The notes: a model not told the origin generated them from the sequence alone. Numbered from the stretch's first letter, positions 27,570 to 36,658 are shown. The stretch is DNA of 64,000 nucleotides from Rhodonellum psychrophilum GCM71 = DSM 17998 (GCF_000381545.1 NZ_KB906690.1:49482-113481); one strand, 5' to 3'. Program-made: numbers and translations.

Positions 27570-27598
27570 GGGGTTAGGTCCTAGTGGGACCTAACCCC
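27570..27598 (-). terminator. Hairpin between peptide 1 and its propeller gene
   Basis: Arms GGGGTTAGGTCC (27570-27581) and GGACCTAACCCC (27587-27598). Directly after the peptide stop on the minus strand; an attenuator-like terminator, with a related stem in cassette 4. Confidence 0.7.
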
Positions 27599-27605
27599 TA
27601 GGCTG

Positions 27606-27824
27606 TCACGAGCAACCCGTTTCAACAGAGTAAGCTGCGCCTCCGTTGTTTGCACATTCGAGGGAAGCGTCAATTGGACAATTACCCGAACCGCCAAACT
27701 GCGCACCATCCTCGCAGGTTAGTGTATGGCTACAAGCATTACCCCCTGTAATCTTCTTCATCTGACTTCTTTCCAATACCTCATCGAAAGTACGTCTCAG
27801 CATTTTTAAACTTAAATTTTTCAT
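27606..27824 (-). CDS. Double-glycine-leader cysteine-rich peptide precursor 1
   Basis: A 72-residue precursor. The leader ends EVLERSQMKKITGG at residue 28, a classical GG cleavage site for C39 peptidase transporters. The 44-residue core (NACSHTLTCEDGAQFGG...) holds five Cys, an odd number unlike its paralogues. The leader matches those of peptides 3-6 with few changes (RRTF for RLTS). It is preceded by the conserved K-I-F-x-R-D-E-W-S element and followed by hairpin and propeller gene. No lanthipeptide or radical-SAM enzyme is encoded nearby, so disulfides are the expected modification. Resembles 'natural product precursor, GG' leaders of Bacteroidota. Confidence 0.8.
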   Translation of the reverse strand: MKNLSLKMLRRTFDEVLERSQMKKITGGNACSHTLTCEDGAQFGGSGNCPIDASLECANNGGAAYSVETGCS

Positions 27825-27845
27825 GATTTTTGAATTTCATGAATA

Positions 27846-27908
27846 TTAGACTCTCCGGACATTAAGGTTAGCCGAAGCCTCTGACCATTCATCGCGACTG
27901 AATATTTT
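27846..27908 (-). other. Conserved K-I-F-x-R-D-E-W-S element, copy a
   Basis: The frame reads KIFSRDEWSEASANLNVRRV then stop, 21 bases before the peptide 1 ATG. Five copies precede peptide genes. They differ partly by synonymous changes (Leu CTT versus TTA; Asp GAT versus GAC), which suggests coding. No canonical start lies in this frame here, so it could be the relic of a longer gene or a regulatory element. Confidence 0.5.
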
Positions 27909-27928
27909 CAGGGCCTGTTTGCCTGTTT

Positions 27929-28244
27929 CTATTCCAAAACATATTTTAAATCCTCCACAGCATAAGCTTTAGGCAGCTCATGGCCATGGATGAATATGGT
28001 GGGTGGGTAGGTAATATTTTCTGCATCTGTCCAAGACAGCTTGGCCCCAATGGTTTTTGAACCCCATAGCTTCGGCAGCATCACTCAGTTTCAATAAGCT
28101 GCTTCCTTCCCTGGTCGTTTCAGAGATCTCCCTAATTTCTTTTAGGGAGATTAGCTTGCCATAGTGCTTGGCTATAATCCTCAAGCAGGTAGGGCCGCAA
28201 TCTTTTGAGTCAGGTTGTTTGTAAAAAGAGAAATTGCGTTTCAA
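27929..28244 (-). pseudogene. Chimeric relic: C39 peptidase N-terminus fused to thioredoxin/VKOR-protein C-terminus
   Basis: From ATG 28244 the first ~66 residues nearly repeat the C39 domain of the ABC transporter (FYKQPDSKDCGPTCLRIIAK). An extra A in the AAAAA run then shifts the frame. In the other frame the sequence continues as TYPPTIFIHGHELPKAYAVE and DLKYVLE, the C-terminus of the DsbA-like protein relic at 41490-42002. So two genes were joined by recombination inside the C39 domain. It lacks the catalytic His and Asp, and no function is expected. Confidence 0.8.
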
Positions 28245-28271
28245 AAATTATTTTTTTAATTTTTGAATTAC

Positions 28272-29420
28272 CTAATTTGAGTTACTTATAACATTATTTA
28301 AATTGATTCTGACAAACCCCATTTCATCGTCTAAGTTAATGAATAGCCAAAGCTTCCCATCTTTAATGAAATAATCATTATCAAAGTCTGACAATTCCTC
28401 TATCTCAAGTTCAGAAAGTAGATTAAATTCAGCATCGAAAACAGTTAGAAAAACCTTTATTTCTTGAGTTTCACCATAAGTAGCCTTTGAATTTGCTTTG
28501 TTTTCCTCCACAAAAATTGTTTTCGTTGACAATCGATAATACTGCTTACTTTCAGAATCCCATACTGGCCGATAATACTTAACTTGTTCATAGAAATGTT
28601 TTATTTCTTTAATTATTTCGTTCATGGATCCCACACTAATATTTGGGGGTTTTACACTTTGGGGAGTCAGTGTAGGGTTATAGTTTACAAATTTCAAGGC
28701 TTTAACTTTGTAATCGTAATATACGATATCATTTGAAAATTCATAACTTATAATGATCTTGTTATTTTGATGTGTTAATTCAATACTAGGATCAACAATA
28801 TTACCGGACTGAGCACTCCTAATGCTTAAGTCGCCATATGATTTTTTTGAATTGAGGTCTAATCGGTCTACCTTATTTTTTCCTATGGACAAGGCATCAA
28901 GATTAACTCTAATATTTTCATAATCGTATGATAGACCAAAAACAAGTAAATCTTCTGATTCTACGATAATTTGTCTCACAGGATAATCGTTATATATTTC
29001 CCCATTTGCATTTAATGAATTTCTCCAATCTAATTTTTGAATTAAGCTTCCAGTACCATCAAAAATTGCAGATTCCACATATGATTTAATAAAAAAATGA
29101 TCATTCTTCAACACATCGAAACCAACGAAAATTTCGCCAGTTCCATTTGGACCATCTTTTTCAAATGCTATCCTTTTTATAAATTCTAACTTATCCAGAT
29201 CTATATTATCCAATGAATGGTTAAAAGAATTATAATAAAAAATTGATTTTTTATTATAATCTAAATCAGAAAATGATGCAAATCCCCACAAATCCAAAAT
29301 TTCATTCTTAGAATTAATTCTCACTGTATCTATTGAATAAGACACTGATGGATTTTCGAGTTCAGTTTCTCTTGCCGTACAGGCAGATAATAGTAAAATT
29401 AAAATAATAAAATATTTCAT
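28272..29420 (-). CDS. Beta-propeller-like lipoprotein (DUF4221-like), cassette 2
   Basis: A 382-residue lipoprotein with signal MKYFIILILLLSAC and lipidated Cys14. It is a close relative of the cassette 3 protein: both share EKDGPNGTG/ESEGPNGTG near residue 95 and YNSFNHSLDNIDLDKLEF-like blocks. It is more distant from the GEGPxEY type of cassettes 1, 5 and 6. Base composition is visibly AT-richer than the housekeeping flanks, hinting at transfer. It follows peptide 2 after a terminator-like hairpin. Role inferred only from the repeated pairing. Confidence 0.7.
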   Translation of the reverse strand: MKYFIILILLLSACTARETELENPSVSYSIDTVRINSKNEILDLWGFASFSDLDYNKKSIFYYNSFNHSLDNIDLDKLEFIKRIAFEKDGPNGTGEIFVGFDVLKNDHFFIKSYVESAIFDGTGSLIQKLDWRNSLNANGEIYNDYPVRQIIVESEDLLVFGLSYDYENIRVNLDALSIGKNKVDRLDLNSKKSYGDLSIRSAQSGNIVDPSIELTHQNNKIIISYEFSNDIVYYDYKVKALKFVNYNPTLTPQSVKPPNISVGSMNEIIKEIKHFYEQVKYYRPVWDSESKQYYRLSTKTIFVEENKANSKATYGETQEIKVFLTVFDAEFNLLSELEIEELSDFDNDYFIKDGKLWLFINLDDEMGFVRINLNNVISNSN

Positions 29421-29445
29421 TAGTATTTCTTATGAAGGAATAAAA

Positions 29446-29472
29446 ATGAAGCCACAATTACTGTGACTTCAT
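29446..29472 (-). terminator. Hairpin between peptide 2 and its propeller gene
   Basis: Arms ATGAAGCCACA (29446-29456) and TGTGACTTCAT (29462-29472), 11 bp on the transcript with G-U pairing, followed by T residues on the minus strand. Confidence 0.7.
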
Positions 29473-29487
29473 GCCTTTTTAATTGTT

Positions 29488-29679
29488 TCAGTTTGTCCTA
29501 CAATACCCATTTGTAAGGTCACTACATGTGCTTTGTGCGCAGCAGGATACACCTGGGTGATCTGAACCACATTTCCTTGAGAGACATCCTATAGCATTTC
29601 GTCCATTTCCACCTGTAATATTTCTCATCTCCTCACGGGAGAGTGACGCTTGGGCAATTTCAAAATTAAACTTTTTCAT
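29488..29679 (-). CDS. Double-glycine-leader cysteine-rich peptide precursor 2
   Basis: A 63-residue precursor. The 24-residue leader is the most divergent (MKKFNFEIAQASLSREEMRN then ITGG). The 39-residue core has six Cys spaced C-x4-C-x8-CC-x4-C-x7-C, the C-C-CC-C-C framework of inhibitor-cystine-knot peptides. Core parts are GCLSRKCGSDHPGVSCCAQS and TCSDLTNGYCRTN. Expected fate is cleavage after GG and export by the C39 ABC transporter, with disulfides formed outside the cytoplasm. It is preceded by element b and followed by a hairpin and a propeller lipoprotein gene. Confidence 0.78.
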   Translation of the reverse strand: MKKFNFEIAQASLSREEMRNITGGNGRNAIGCLSRKCGSDHPGVSCCAQSTCSDLTNGYCRTN

Positions 29680-29701
29680 TTTTTTTTGATTTTATTGAAT
29701 G

Positions 29702-29764
29702 TTAAAATCTCCGGACATTTAAGTCACCCGAAGTTTGTGACCATTCATCGCGACTGAATATTTT
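29702..29764 (-). other. Conserved K-I-F-x-R-D-E-W-S element, copy b
   Basis: The frame reads KIFSRDEWSQTSGDLNVRRF then stop, 22 bases before the peptide 2 ATG. No canonical start is in frame. Confidence 0.5.
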
Positions 29765-29784
29765 TAAGGCCTGCTTGCCTGTTT

Positions 29785-29858
29785 CTATTCCAAAACATAT
29801 TTCAAATCCTCCACAGCATAAGCTTTCGGCAACTCATGGCCGTTGATGAATATGGTGA
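29785..29858 (-). pseudogene. C-terminal relic of a thioredoxin/VKOR-type protein
   Basis: The frame reads TIFINGHELPKAYAVEDLKY then VLE and stop, almost identical to the C-terminus at 41490 and to the chimeric relic at 27929. The rest of the gene is absent. It marks the edge of a duplicated block carrying element b and peptide 2. Confidence 0.75.
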
Positions 29859-29889
29859 GGGATGTATATTTACATCGGACCGACACGGT

Positions 29890-31032
29890 TTAAATATCAA
29901 GTACAAGAAAACCCAACTCATCTGAGAAATTCTGATAAACCCAAAGCTTCCCATCTTTAGCGAAATACTTCACAAACTCTGTGGTCAATTCGGGAATATG
30001 AACCTCTGAAATCAAATTAAAATCTTCATCAAAAACAGATATATACACCTTAACTTCATTTACTTCTGGCAAAAATGAATTTTCTTCTGTCATTACATCG
30101 CTGAAAGTCCTTGATGCAGATAACCGCAAGTAACGCTCTTTTACCTTGTCCCATACCGGTGGACCAAACCTGACCTGTTCTACTAAATATTGATACTCCT
30201 TTTTTAACTGTTGAGATGATGCAATACTTTTTCCGCTGAGGTCTTTGGCACGTTTGGCAGTCATTTTAGGTTCATAATTAATGGTTTTATAATGGTCCCC
30301 ATTAGTGTTGAACAGGTCTACCTCATTTGAAAATTCGTGACTAACCATTACCAAGTCATTTTCATGCCTCATATAAACTAAGGGATCCAAATATGTATAG
30401 TCAAGGGGATCGTCAATAGTCAAAACAAAATTTCGGTACGACTTTTTAGTATCTATATCAAATCTTATAAATTTATTTTTTGAAAATGATAATATATCCA
30501 AAAATACATCTCGTTCAGATTCATTATAACTTAGGCCAAAAATAATCAGTTGTTCTGAGAATAAAGCAAGTTCGAATTTTGGAAGGCCTAAATATTTCAA
30601 ACCATTTGAATCTTTTGAGTTTTCCCAATCAATTCTTTCAATTAAATGACCGTCTTTTTGAAAGACCGCTGACTTACCGAAAGACTTGATAAAAATCAAA
30701 CTATCATTCAACAGTTCAATGCTGTTCACGTAAGTTCCAGTTCCATTTGGTCCTTCCGATTCAAATGGGTAATTATTGACAACTTTTAAACAATCCAGAT
30801 CCACTTCATCTATTGAATGATCAAAGCCATTGTATAAAAAAAGAGATTTATTTTTAGCATCTAAATCGGAGTTTTCAATACCCCTTCTTATATCCAAAAT
30901 CCTTCCTTGTTGATCTATTTTAATGCTATCAATATAATATTGTAGTTCATTTTTATTCTCAATATGATGTTGTTTATTTCCACAAGAGAAGGATATTATC
31001 AATAAAACCAGTAGTGGTGTTAAATACTTCAT
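29890..31032 (-). CDS. Beta-propeller-like lipoprotein (DUF4221-like), cassette 3
   Basis: A 380-residue lipoprotein with signal MKYLTPLLVLLIISFSC (Cys17 lipidated). It is a paralogue of the cassette 2 protein, sharing ESEGPNGTGTYVNSIELLND and the C-terminal block FAKDGKLWVYQNFSDELGFL. It is AT-rich like its paralogue. Located after peptide 3 and its hairpin. Predicted envelope protein of unknown role, probably dedicated to the peptide encoded just upstream. Confidence 0.7.
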   Translation of the reverse strand: MKYLTPLLVLLIISFSCGNKQHHIENKNELQYYIDSIKIDQQGRILDIRRGIENSDLDAKNKSLFLYNGFDHSIDEVDLDCLKVVNNYPFESEGPNGTGTYVNSIELLNDSLIFIKSFGKSAVFQKDGHLIERIDWENSKDSNGLKYLGLPKFELALFSEQLIIFGLSYNESERDVFLDILSFSKNKFIRFDIDTKKSYRNFVLTIDDPLDYTYLDPLVYMRHENDLVMVSHEFSNEVDLFNTNGDHYKTINYEPKMTAKRAKDLSGKSIASSQQLKKEYQYLVEQVRFGPPVWDKVKERYLRLSASRTFSDVMTEENSFLPEVNEVKVYISVFDEDFNLISEVHIPELTTEFVKYFAKDGKLWVYQNFSDELGFLVLDI

Positions 31033-31048
31033 TTTTTATTTTTTAAAT

Positions 31049-31076
31049 AAGGAGCCAAAATTAATTTTGGCTCCTT
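31049..31076 (-). terminator. Hairpin between peptide 3 and its propeller gene
   Basis: A perfect palindrome AAGGAGCCAAAATTAATTTT continuing GGCTCCTT. Terminator-like, located after the peptide 3 stop. Confidence 0.75.
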
Positions 31077-31111
31077 TATTATTTGAGAAATTAATTATTC
31101 AACTACTATTC

Positions 31112-31312
31112 CTACCTAATAGGCCTACTAATACATTGACCTGATGGACCACTACAATAGTCTTGAGAAGAACAACATTGAACCATAGCCTGCCCCCCAC
31201 AAGCTGTATTACTGCAACCCCCTGCATACCCTCCAGTAATCTTCCTCATTTGACTTCTCTCCAATACTTCATCTGATGTTAGCCTTAGCATTTCTAAATT
31301 AAATTTTTTCAT
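31112..31312 (-). CDS. Double-glycine-leader cysteine-rich peptide precursor 3
   Basis: A 66-residue precursor with leader ending RLTSDEVLERSQMRKITGG at residue 28. The 38-residue core has C-x4-C-x7-CC-x5-C-x6-C: YAGGCSNTACGGQAMVQCC then SSQDYCSGPSGQCISRPIR. The CC-x5-C-x6-C half matches the spacing of hevein-type chitin-binding modules, although the aromatic residues are mostly absent. It shares the six-Cys framework with peptides 2 and 4. Preceded by element c, which here has an ATG, 20 bases upstream. It follows the glycosyltransferase-like gene and so may belong to the transporter operon. Confidence 0.8.
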   Translation of the reverse strand: MKKFNLEMLRLTSDEVLERSQMRKITGGYAGGCSNTACGGQAMVQCCSSQDYCSGPSGQCISRPIR

Positions 31313-31332
31313 ATTTTTGATTTTATTAAATG

Positions 31333-31413
31333 TTAAATTCCCCGGGCATTAAGGTCAGCCGAAGCATCTGACCATTCATCGCGAGTGAATATTTTTCTTG
31401 TTGAGAATGTCAT
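31333..31413 (-). CDS. Micro-ORF carrying the K-I-F-x-R-D-E-W-S motif, copy c
   Basis: A 26-codon frame, ATG 31413 to TAA 31333, reading MTFSTRKIFTRDEWSDASAD then LNARGI. It ends 20 bases before the peptide 3 ATG. It is the only copy of the element with a canonical start codon. Conservation of the frame in five copies supports translation, but no known family is recognised. It could equally be a leader peptide that couples translation. Confidence 0.45.
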   Translation of the reverse strand: MTFSTRKIFTRDEWSDASADLNARGI

Positions 31414-31447
31414 TTTTGTACCTATACCAAAATCATTTAAAGTATAA

Positions 31448-33079
31448 CTAATCCATCTTTAAGAAAATCACCCCACTATATGCCAGAAACCTGATCGCTT
31501 CTTCCAGATATACCAGAACCTTTTCCTCATTTACATTTTCGAAGAACAAAATCACTTGTTCCTTAACCACTGTAATTGAAATATGCGCTTCCTTGGAGAG
31601 CAGGGATATGAGGTAAGTTTCCATGGGATTCAACAAATATTCTATGATCTCGCCATGGTGTTTATCGGGCAACAATAAGGTCCGGTAATAATAAGGTTCA
31701 AGAGTCAGGTTGTTTTCGATATTATTGTGTTTTACCCGGGTAAAAAATACATGATTTTGAGACCAGTCCCATTCGGATTCTATGGTCATTGACAGCGGGG
31801 ATAATTTCAACATTACCTTTTCTTTCCATTGGTCCGTCGCAAACGAAAGGTTGACCCTATCAATAGCTTCTTGTTCATTATCCCAAATAATGTCGTCATT
31901 AGGCAAGGATTGTGTTAATCTGATTTTCTCTTTTTCAAAATCAAAGACATCATTCAAAATTGCCATTGATCTGCCGTCAGTCAATTCTTTTTCAAGCCAC
32001 TCAATTGCTTGAAAAATGGAAAACTTACTTATATCGGTTGGGATTTCTTCTTGATTACAAATTGACGAAATGATTCCTTTGGTCCTGCTGAATTTTTCAT
32101 CTTCAGATTTGCCGCTGTATTTTATTGAAAAACTTGAAACGAGTTTTTGGGAATTAGAGAAACCCTCATGAGCTCCATGTACCTTGTCATCTCCCCCTTG
32201 AGATTCAAAAAGTTCGATGATACGATAATAATACTCAGGATAATCCAGCCTCAGCCTATTTGCCAGTTGATCGCAAACCCAACCATTTTTCTTGTAATCC
32301 CCCAATGCGTGCATAAATGGGATTTTGAAGGGCAAATGATGGAAATTGGCAAATGATTCAAAAAAGGATGGATCGTAAACGGTATCCAATAGGTAATTTA
32401 CTTCTATCCCCATGTCACTGCTCAAACAGTGAAAAATATACTGCTCTACCACTGCATTAAAGTTCACCATTTGGGCAGGGGTCAATTCACTTATTTCTAG
32501 TTTGTTCTCAGTGACAAACTTTCGGACAAGCTTATAATAATCCTCGAAAAACCGAAAATCTTTTCCTCCCAATATGCCGGCATTACTGGCCTTTATCGGC
32601 AATGATTCTTTAATCTGGCTTTTGATGGGAAACGGAACGTATCCAAAAGTTTTGCCTACAAGACCAACCAGTTCCTTGTAGTAGTCAAAATCCTGTTCTA
32701 TGTTCTGGGCAATCAGCTGACCGGACAGGAGGTCTTCGGGAAAAGGCTTAAAAATAAAAACATCTCCATCAATATTCAAAAAAGGTTCTTTATGCAGAGT
32801 ATAAGAATAGATTTTTTTCATTACCCATAATCCGGGGATACCTCCTAGGACTAAATTATCCAGTTCAATTCTTACTTTTTTGTAAGGTAATTTCAATTGG
32901 TCAATCAATAACTCTTTCCCCTTGGTGTCGGTGATCAATTCCACATTGTCATAGAATTTATGGAGTTGTAAACTGCTGAGTGCCCAACTCATCAAATGGT
33001 ATTTGGCACTGCACCATCCAAAAGCAGCCTCCAACGGGTCTTTGCCTTCATCTATCCAAAATGTGTGAACAAACTTCAT
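31448..33079 (-). CDS. Glycosyltransferase-like protein of the peptide cluster (DUF6734-like)
   Basis: A 543-residue soluble protein. Residues ~1-310 look like a GT-A fold: MKFVHTFWIDEG start, PFLNIDGDVFIFKPFPEDLL with a DxD-type DGD at 104-106, and IKASNAGILGGKDFRFFEDY as the acceptor-loop region. Residues ~330-480 are unassigned. The last ~60 residues (TYLISLLSKEAHISITVVKE ... FLAYSGVIFLK) have a winged-helix pattern like peptide-recognition (RRE) domains; this is tentative. It lies between HlyD and peptide 3, suggesting it modifies the peptides as in glycocins. That role is inferred. Confidence 0.6.
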   Translation of the reverse strand: MKFVHTFWIDEGKDPLEAAFGWCSAKYHLMSWALSSLQLHKFYDNVELITDTKGKELLIDQLKLPYKKVRIELDNLVLGGIPGLWVMKKIYSYTLHKEPFLNIDGDVFIFKPFPEDLLSGQLIAQNIEQDFDYYKELVGLVGKTFGYVPFPIKSQIKESLPIKASNAGILGGKDFRFFEDYYKLVRKFVTENKLEISELTPAQMVNFNAVVEQYIFHCLSSDMGIEVNYLLDTVYDPSFFESFANFHHLPFKIPFMHALGDYKKNGWVCDQLANRLRLDYPEYYYRIIELFESQGGDDKVHGAHEGFSNSQKLVSSFSIKYSGKSEDEKFSRTKGIISSICNQEEIPTDISKFSIFQAIEWLEKELTDGRSMAILNDVFDFEKEKIRLTQSLPNDDIIWDNEQEAIDRVNLSFATDQWKEKVMLKLSPLSMTIESEWDWSQNHVFFTRVKHNNIENNLTLEPYYYRTLLLPDKHHGEIIEYLLNPMETYLISLLSKEAHISITVVKEQVILFFENVNEEKVLVYLEEAIRFLAYSGVIFLKMD

Positions 33080-33080
33080 A

Positions 33081-34385
33081 TCAGTAAACCATTAATGACC
33101 TGAACTTGAAAAACAGCCTCTCCGCAACACTCAACTCCTCGGTGATGATTTCCGCATTTCCCAACAGTTCTTGATTAAAACGAATTTCCCTATTGAAAGA
33201 AGTTGTCGTCCCATTGGGTAATGAGGCATAAACCAAATAGTTGAATTCATCATCAGGGGAAACAGAGATGTTGGTAATTTTACCGATCAAAGCCCCAAAT
33301 TCCTGGAAGGGGTAGTTATCTAATTTGATCAATACCTTTTGACCCACACTGACTTTTCCTGCATTCTGAGCGGATATTTTCATGGCTCCCAAGAGCTCCG
33401 TTGTATTTTTCGGAAGTACGGTGAATACCAACTCACCGGAATTGACCTGTTGGTTGGCTCCCCATATTTTCTGGAAACTGACCACCCCAGTGATGGAGGA
33501 TTTCATCAAATAAGTATATTCCCAATCCCTCAAACTGCGCTTTAAACTCTGGTAGGATTGTATCAGGTTTTTAAGTGAGCGGGCTTCCTGTTCTTCCTTA
33601 TTGATGCCGGTATTCCGAACGGTCTGATTGGCAGAGCTAAGTGCTTCCTGTAATTGTGAAATAGATATGGCCATTTGATTGACCAGTTCTTCCATCTGAA
33701 GGTATTCCATCTCTTTGGACTCAAAATCCTTGTCTGCGATGATGCCATCTTGATGGAGATTTTTATTTCTCTCATAATCAATTTTGGCCAGGTTTAGCCT
33801 TCGGTCCAGCAAGTCCTTTTGCGCAGTCTGGCTTTGTATCCTTTTTTTGATTTCTTCGATAGAAGTTCTGTTGCCATCCAATTGCCCATCATAGGGCTGT
33901 AATTCACTCAACAGTCGATACTCCATGTAACTTCTTTCGAAATCCAAAAAAGGAAGACCAATCTCTCCAAGAACCAATTCAGAAAGTGATTCAATTGGAA
34001 AAGAATAATCATACTCCTTGGCAAAGGCCTCGTTTTCCAAAGTCGTTTTTAGGTAAAGAACATCTTCGAGTTGTGCAGTACTCTTAATGCCTGCCAAAGG
34101 CTGTCCAATTCCGACCTTTTCTCCATTTTTTACAAACAATGTCTCTATCTGTCCGGAAATGCGGGCGGCTATCCGCTCTGTGGGATCTGTGGTGGTCACC
34201 AATACCTTTGCCTCCACAAAGTCAGGATACCTGATCAGAAAAGATAATCCAAGAACCAGTGAGATAAGGATAAAAACCAGGGTAATACCCCATCGTATCA
34301 GCCAAGCCGGTGGCCTGGATATGATCTCCTGTACTTCCTCGGAACGAAGGTGAAGGTTGCCGCTATGTATAGGTTCTGATGGCAT
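33081..34385 (-). CDS. HlyD-family secretion adaptor (membrane fusion protein)
   Basis: A 434-residue adaptor anchored by one helix at residues ~31-51 (RWGITLVFILISLVLGLSFL). The periplasmic part has half-lipoyl motifs (ARISGQIETLFVKNGEKVG and SSITGVVSFQKIWGANQQVN), a long coiled-coil hairpin at ~150-290 and a beta-barrel domain (VSVGQKVLIKLDNYPFQEFG). It bridges the C39 ABC transporter to the outer membrane. The ATG at 34385 lies just before the transporter stop at 34388, so the two are translationally coupled. Confidence 0.9.
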   Translation of the reverse strand: MPSEPIHSGNLHLRSEEVQEIISRPPAWLIRWGITLVFILISLVLGLSFLIRYPDFVEAKVLVTTTDPTERIAARISGQIETLFVKNGEKVGIGQPLAGIKSTAQLEDVLYLKTTLENEAFAKEYDYSFPIESLSELVLGEIGLPFLDFERSYMEYRLLSELQPYDGQLDGNRTSIEEIKKRIQSQTAQKDLLDRRLNLAKIDYERNKNLHQDGIIADKDFESKEMEYLQMEELVNQMAISISQLQEALSSANQTVRNTGINKEEQEARSLKNLIQSYQSLKRSLRDWEYTYLMKSSITGVVSFQKIWGANQQVNSGELVFTVLPKNTTELLGAMKISAQNAGKVSVGQKVLIKLDNYPFQEFGALIGKITNISVSPDDEFNYLVYASLPNGTTTSFNREIRFNQELLGNAEIITEELSVAERLFFKFRSLMVY

Positions 34386-34387
34386 GT

Positions 34388-36591
34388 TCAGCTTCCGTTT
34401 ATCTTTTCAAGTTCAAGTTGGTTTTTTACCAGATCGTAATAGACACCTTTGGAATAAAGCAATTCTACATGGGTTCCCTGCTCCACGATCTTTCCTTGGT
34501 CAATGACGACAATTTGGTCGGCGTTTTTGACGGTACTCAACCTATGGGCAATGATAAATACCGTTTTCCCCTCCATAAAGCGCTGGAGATTTTCCATGAC
34601 TTCCCGTTCATTTCTGGCATCAAGGGCCGAGGTGGCTTCATCAAAAAACAAAATATCGGGATTTTTATAGACTGCTCTGGCAATAAACAACCGTTGCTTT
34701 TGTCCCGTGCTCATGCCGATGCCCTCATTGCCTATTTTGGTATTGAAGCCCAAAGGAAGGGACTGGATAAAATCGAGGATATTGGCGATACGGGATGCTT
34801 CTACCAACCTCTCCTGGTCAATATGATCCTGTCCTACGGCAATATTGGCCGCAATGGTATCATTATTGAACACATAGCCTTCCTGCATCACCACGCCGCA
34901 TTGGTCCCGCCAACTTTTGGCACTGATTGTTTTTAGATTATGCTTCCCATAGCCGATTTCCCCTGCTGTGGGGTCGTAAAACTTCAACAACAGCTTCATC
35001 AATGTTGTCTTCCCACTTCCGCTGGCACCCACTACGGCGGTGACTTTATGGGGCAGAATGCTTAAATTTATTCCGTTCAAGACAGCATCTTCCGCTCCAA
35101 CATACCGAAAGGAAAGGTCTTTGGCTATCAGTTCGCCGCCGGCCTGTAATGTCCTGACAAATTGCTTTTCAGCACTTTCCTCATCTTCCTTGTCATGGAT
35201 TTCGTTTAGCCTTTCCAGACTGATACTTGCATCCTGATAGGCCCTGATAAATCCGACCAGTTCTGTAATCGGGCCGTTGAGTTGCCCGATGATGTATTGG
35301 AGGGCAAGCATCATTCCAAGGGTCAGGTTTCCTTCAATCACCAACACGGCGGAGGTAAAAGTGATAAGGATATTTTTAAGTTCATTGATGACGGACGAGC
35401 CGACTTCCTGGGTCTGTTCCAGGGATAGTGACTGGATGGAAACGTGGAACAACCGGGCCTGTACAAATTCCCAGCTCCACCGCTTTTGCTTTTCGGCATT
35501 GTGCATCTTGATTTCCTGCATGCCGTTGATCAGCTCGATCACCGTACTCTGTTCCTGGCTCATTTGGGCAAAACGCTTGTAGTCCAGTTCCCTGCGCCGC
35601 TTCAAAAAGAACAATACCCAAATAAGATAAAGCACGCTTCCGCCAAGAAAAATAAGGAAAATTGTAGGCTGTAGTAGATCAGCACGGCACCAAAGACGAT
35701 AAGATTGAAAAAAGAGAAGAGCGTATTGAGTGTGGTACCGGTCAGCAGGTTTTCTATCCTGCGGTGGTCACCGATACGCTGCATAATATCCCCCGTCATC
35801 CGGGTATCGAAATAAGAAATGGGCAGGTTCATCAGTTTGATGAAAAAATCGGAGACCAGGGAAATATTGATCCGTGTAGTCAGGTGGAGCAATATCCAGC
35901 TTCTCAGCACTTCCACACTCATCCGTCCCAAAAACAGCATGATCTGGGCGAAAAGAACCAGATAAATAAATCCGATGTCCTGATTCTGGATCCCCACATC
36001 CACAATACTCTGGGTCAGAAAGGGAAAAATCAACTGCAAAAGGCTACCCACCAAAAGCCCTATACATAGCTGTACAATAAGATTTTTGTAGTTGAATAAG
36101 TACCTGAAAAGAAATCCCAATGAGCGCTTCTCATTATCCTCCCATTTCATTTTCCTAAAGTCTGGGGTAGGTTCAAGCAAAAGTGTTATTCCTTCTTTGG
36201 TCTGTTCGTTTGCATTATTACCGATCCATCTGGGAATAAACTCTTCCTTAGAATACCGGATCAACCCATAAGCAGGATCAGAAATATAAACAATATCTTT
36301 TCTGATTTTATACACTACCACGAAGTGCTGCTTGTCCCAATGGACGATAAAGGGCAAGGGTGCATGTTTGAGTTTTTCGTAATTCAGCTTGGCCCCAATG
36401 GTTTTGAACCCCATAGCTTCGGCAGCATCGCTTAGCTTCAATAAGCTACTTCCTTCCCTGGTCGTTTCCGTTATCTCCCGGATTTCTTTGAAGGAGATAA
36501 GCTTGCCATAGTGCTTGGCAATGATGCGCAGGCAGGTGGGGCCACAATCTTTTGAGTCAGGTTGTTTGTAGAAGGGGAAGGTGGTTTTCAA
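34388..36591 (-). pseudogene. Peptidase-containing ABC transporter (C39-TMD-NBD), interrupted by one frameshift
   Basis: Two frames together give a normal ~730-residue bacteriocin-type transporter. The first (35602-36591) has the C39 peptidase with Cys16 in DCGPTC, His89 in HWDKQHF and Asp105 in YISDPAYG, plus the first membrane helices. The second (34388-35635) completes the membrane domain and the ATPase: Walker A VGASGSGKTTLMKL, signature GMSTGQKQRL, Walker B DILFFDEATSALD. The frames meet at ~35640-35652, where one base is missing in TTCTTGGCGG. All catalytic residues are intact, so this may be a sequencing error, a recent mutation or a slippage site. It cleaves GG leaders and exports the cores. 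Confidence 0.85.
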
Positions 36592-36658
36592 ATCAGTTGA
36601 AGAAATAAGATGAATAGATTAATTGATAATAGTTTAGGCCTAAATTCGATTATTGCAG

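Noticed and set aside
31333..31413. Element c as an ordinary promoter
   Set aside because: It lacks TTG/TAnnTTTG elements, and its conservation follows codons rather than spacing of promoter boxes; kept as a possible micro-ORF.
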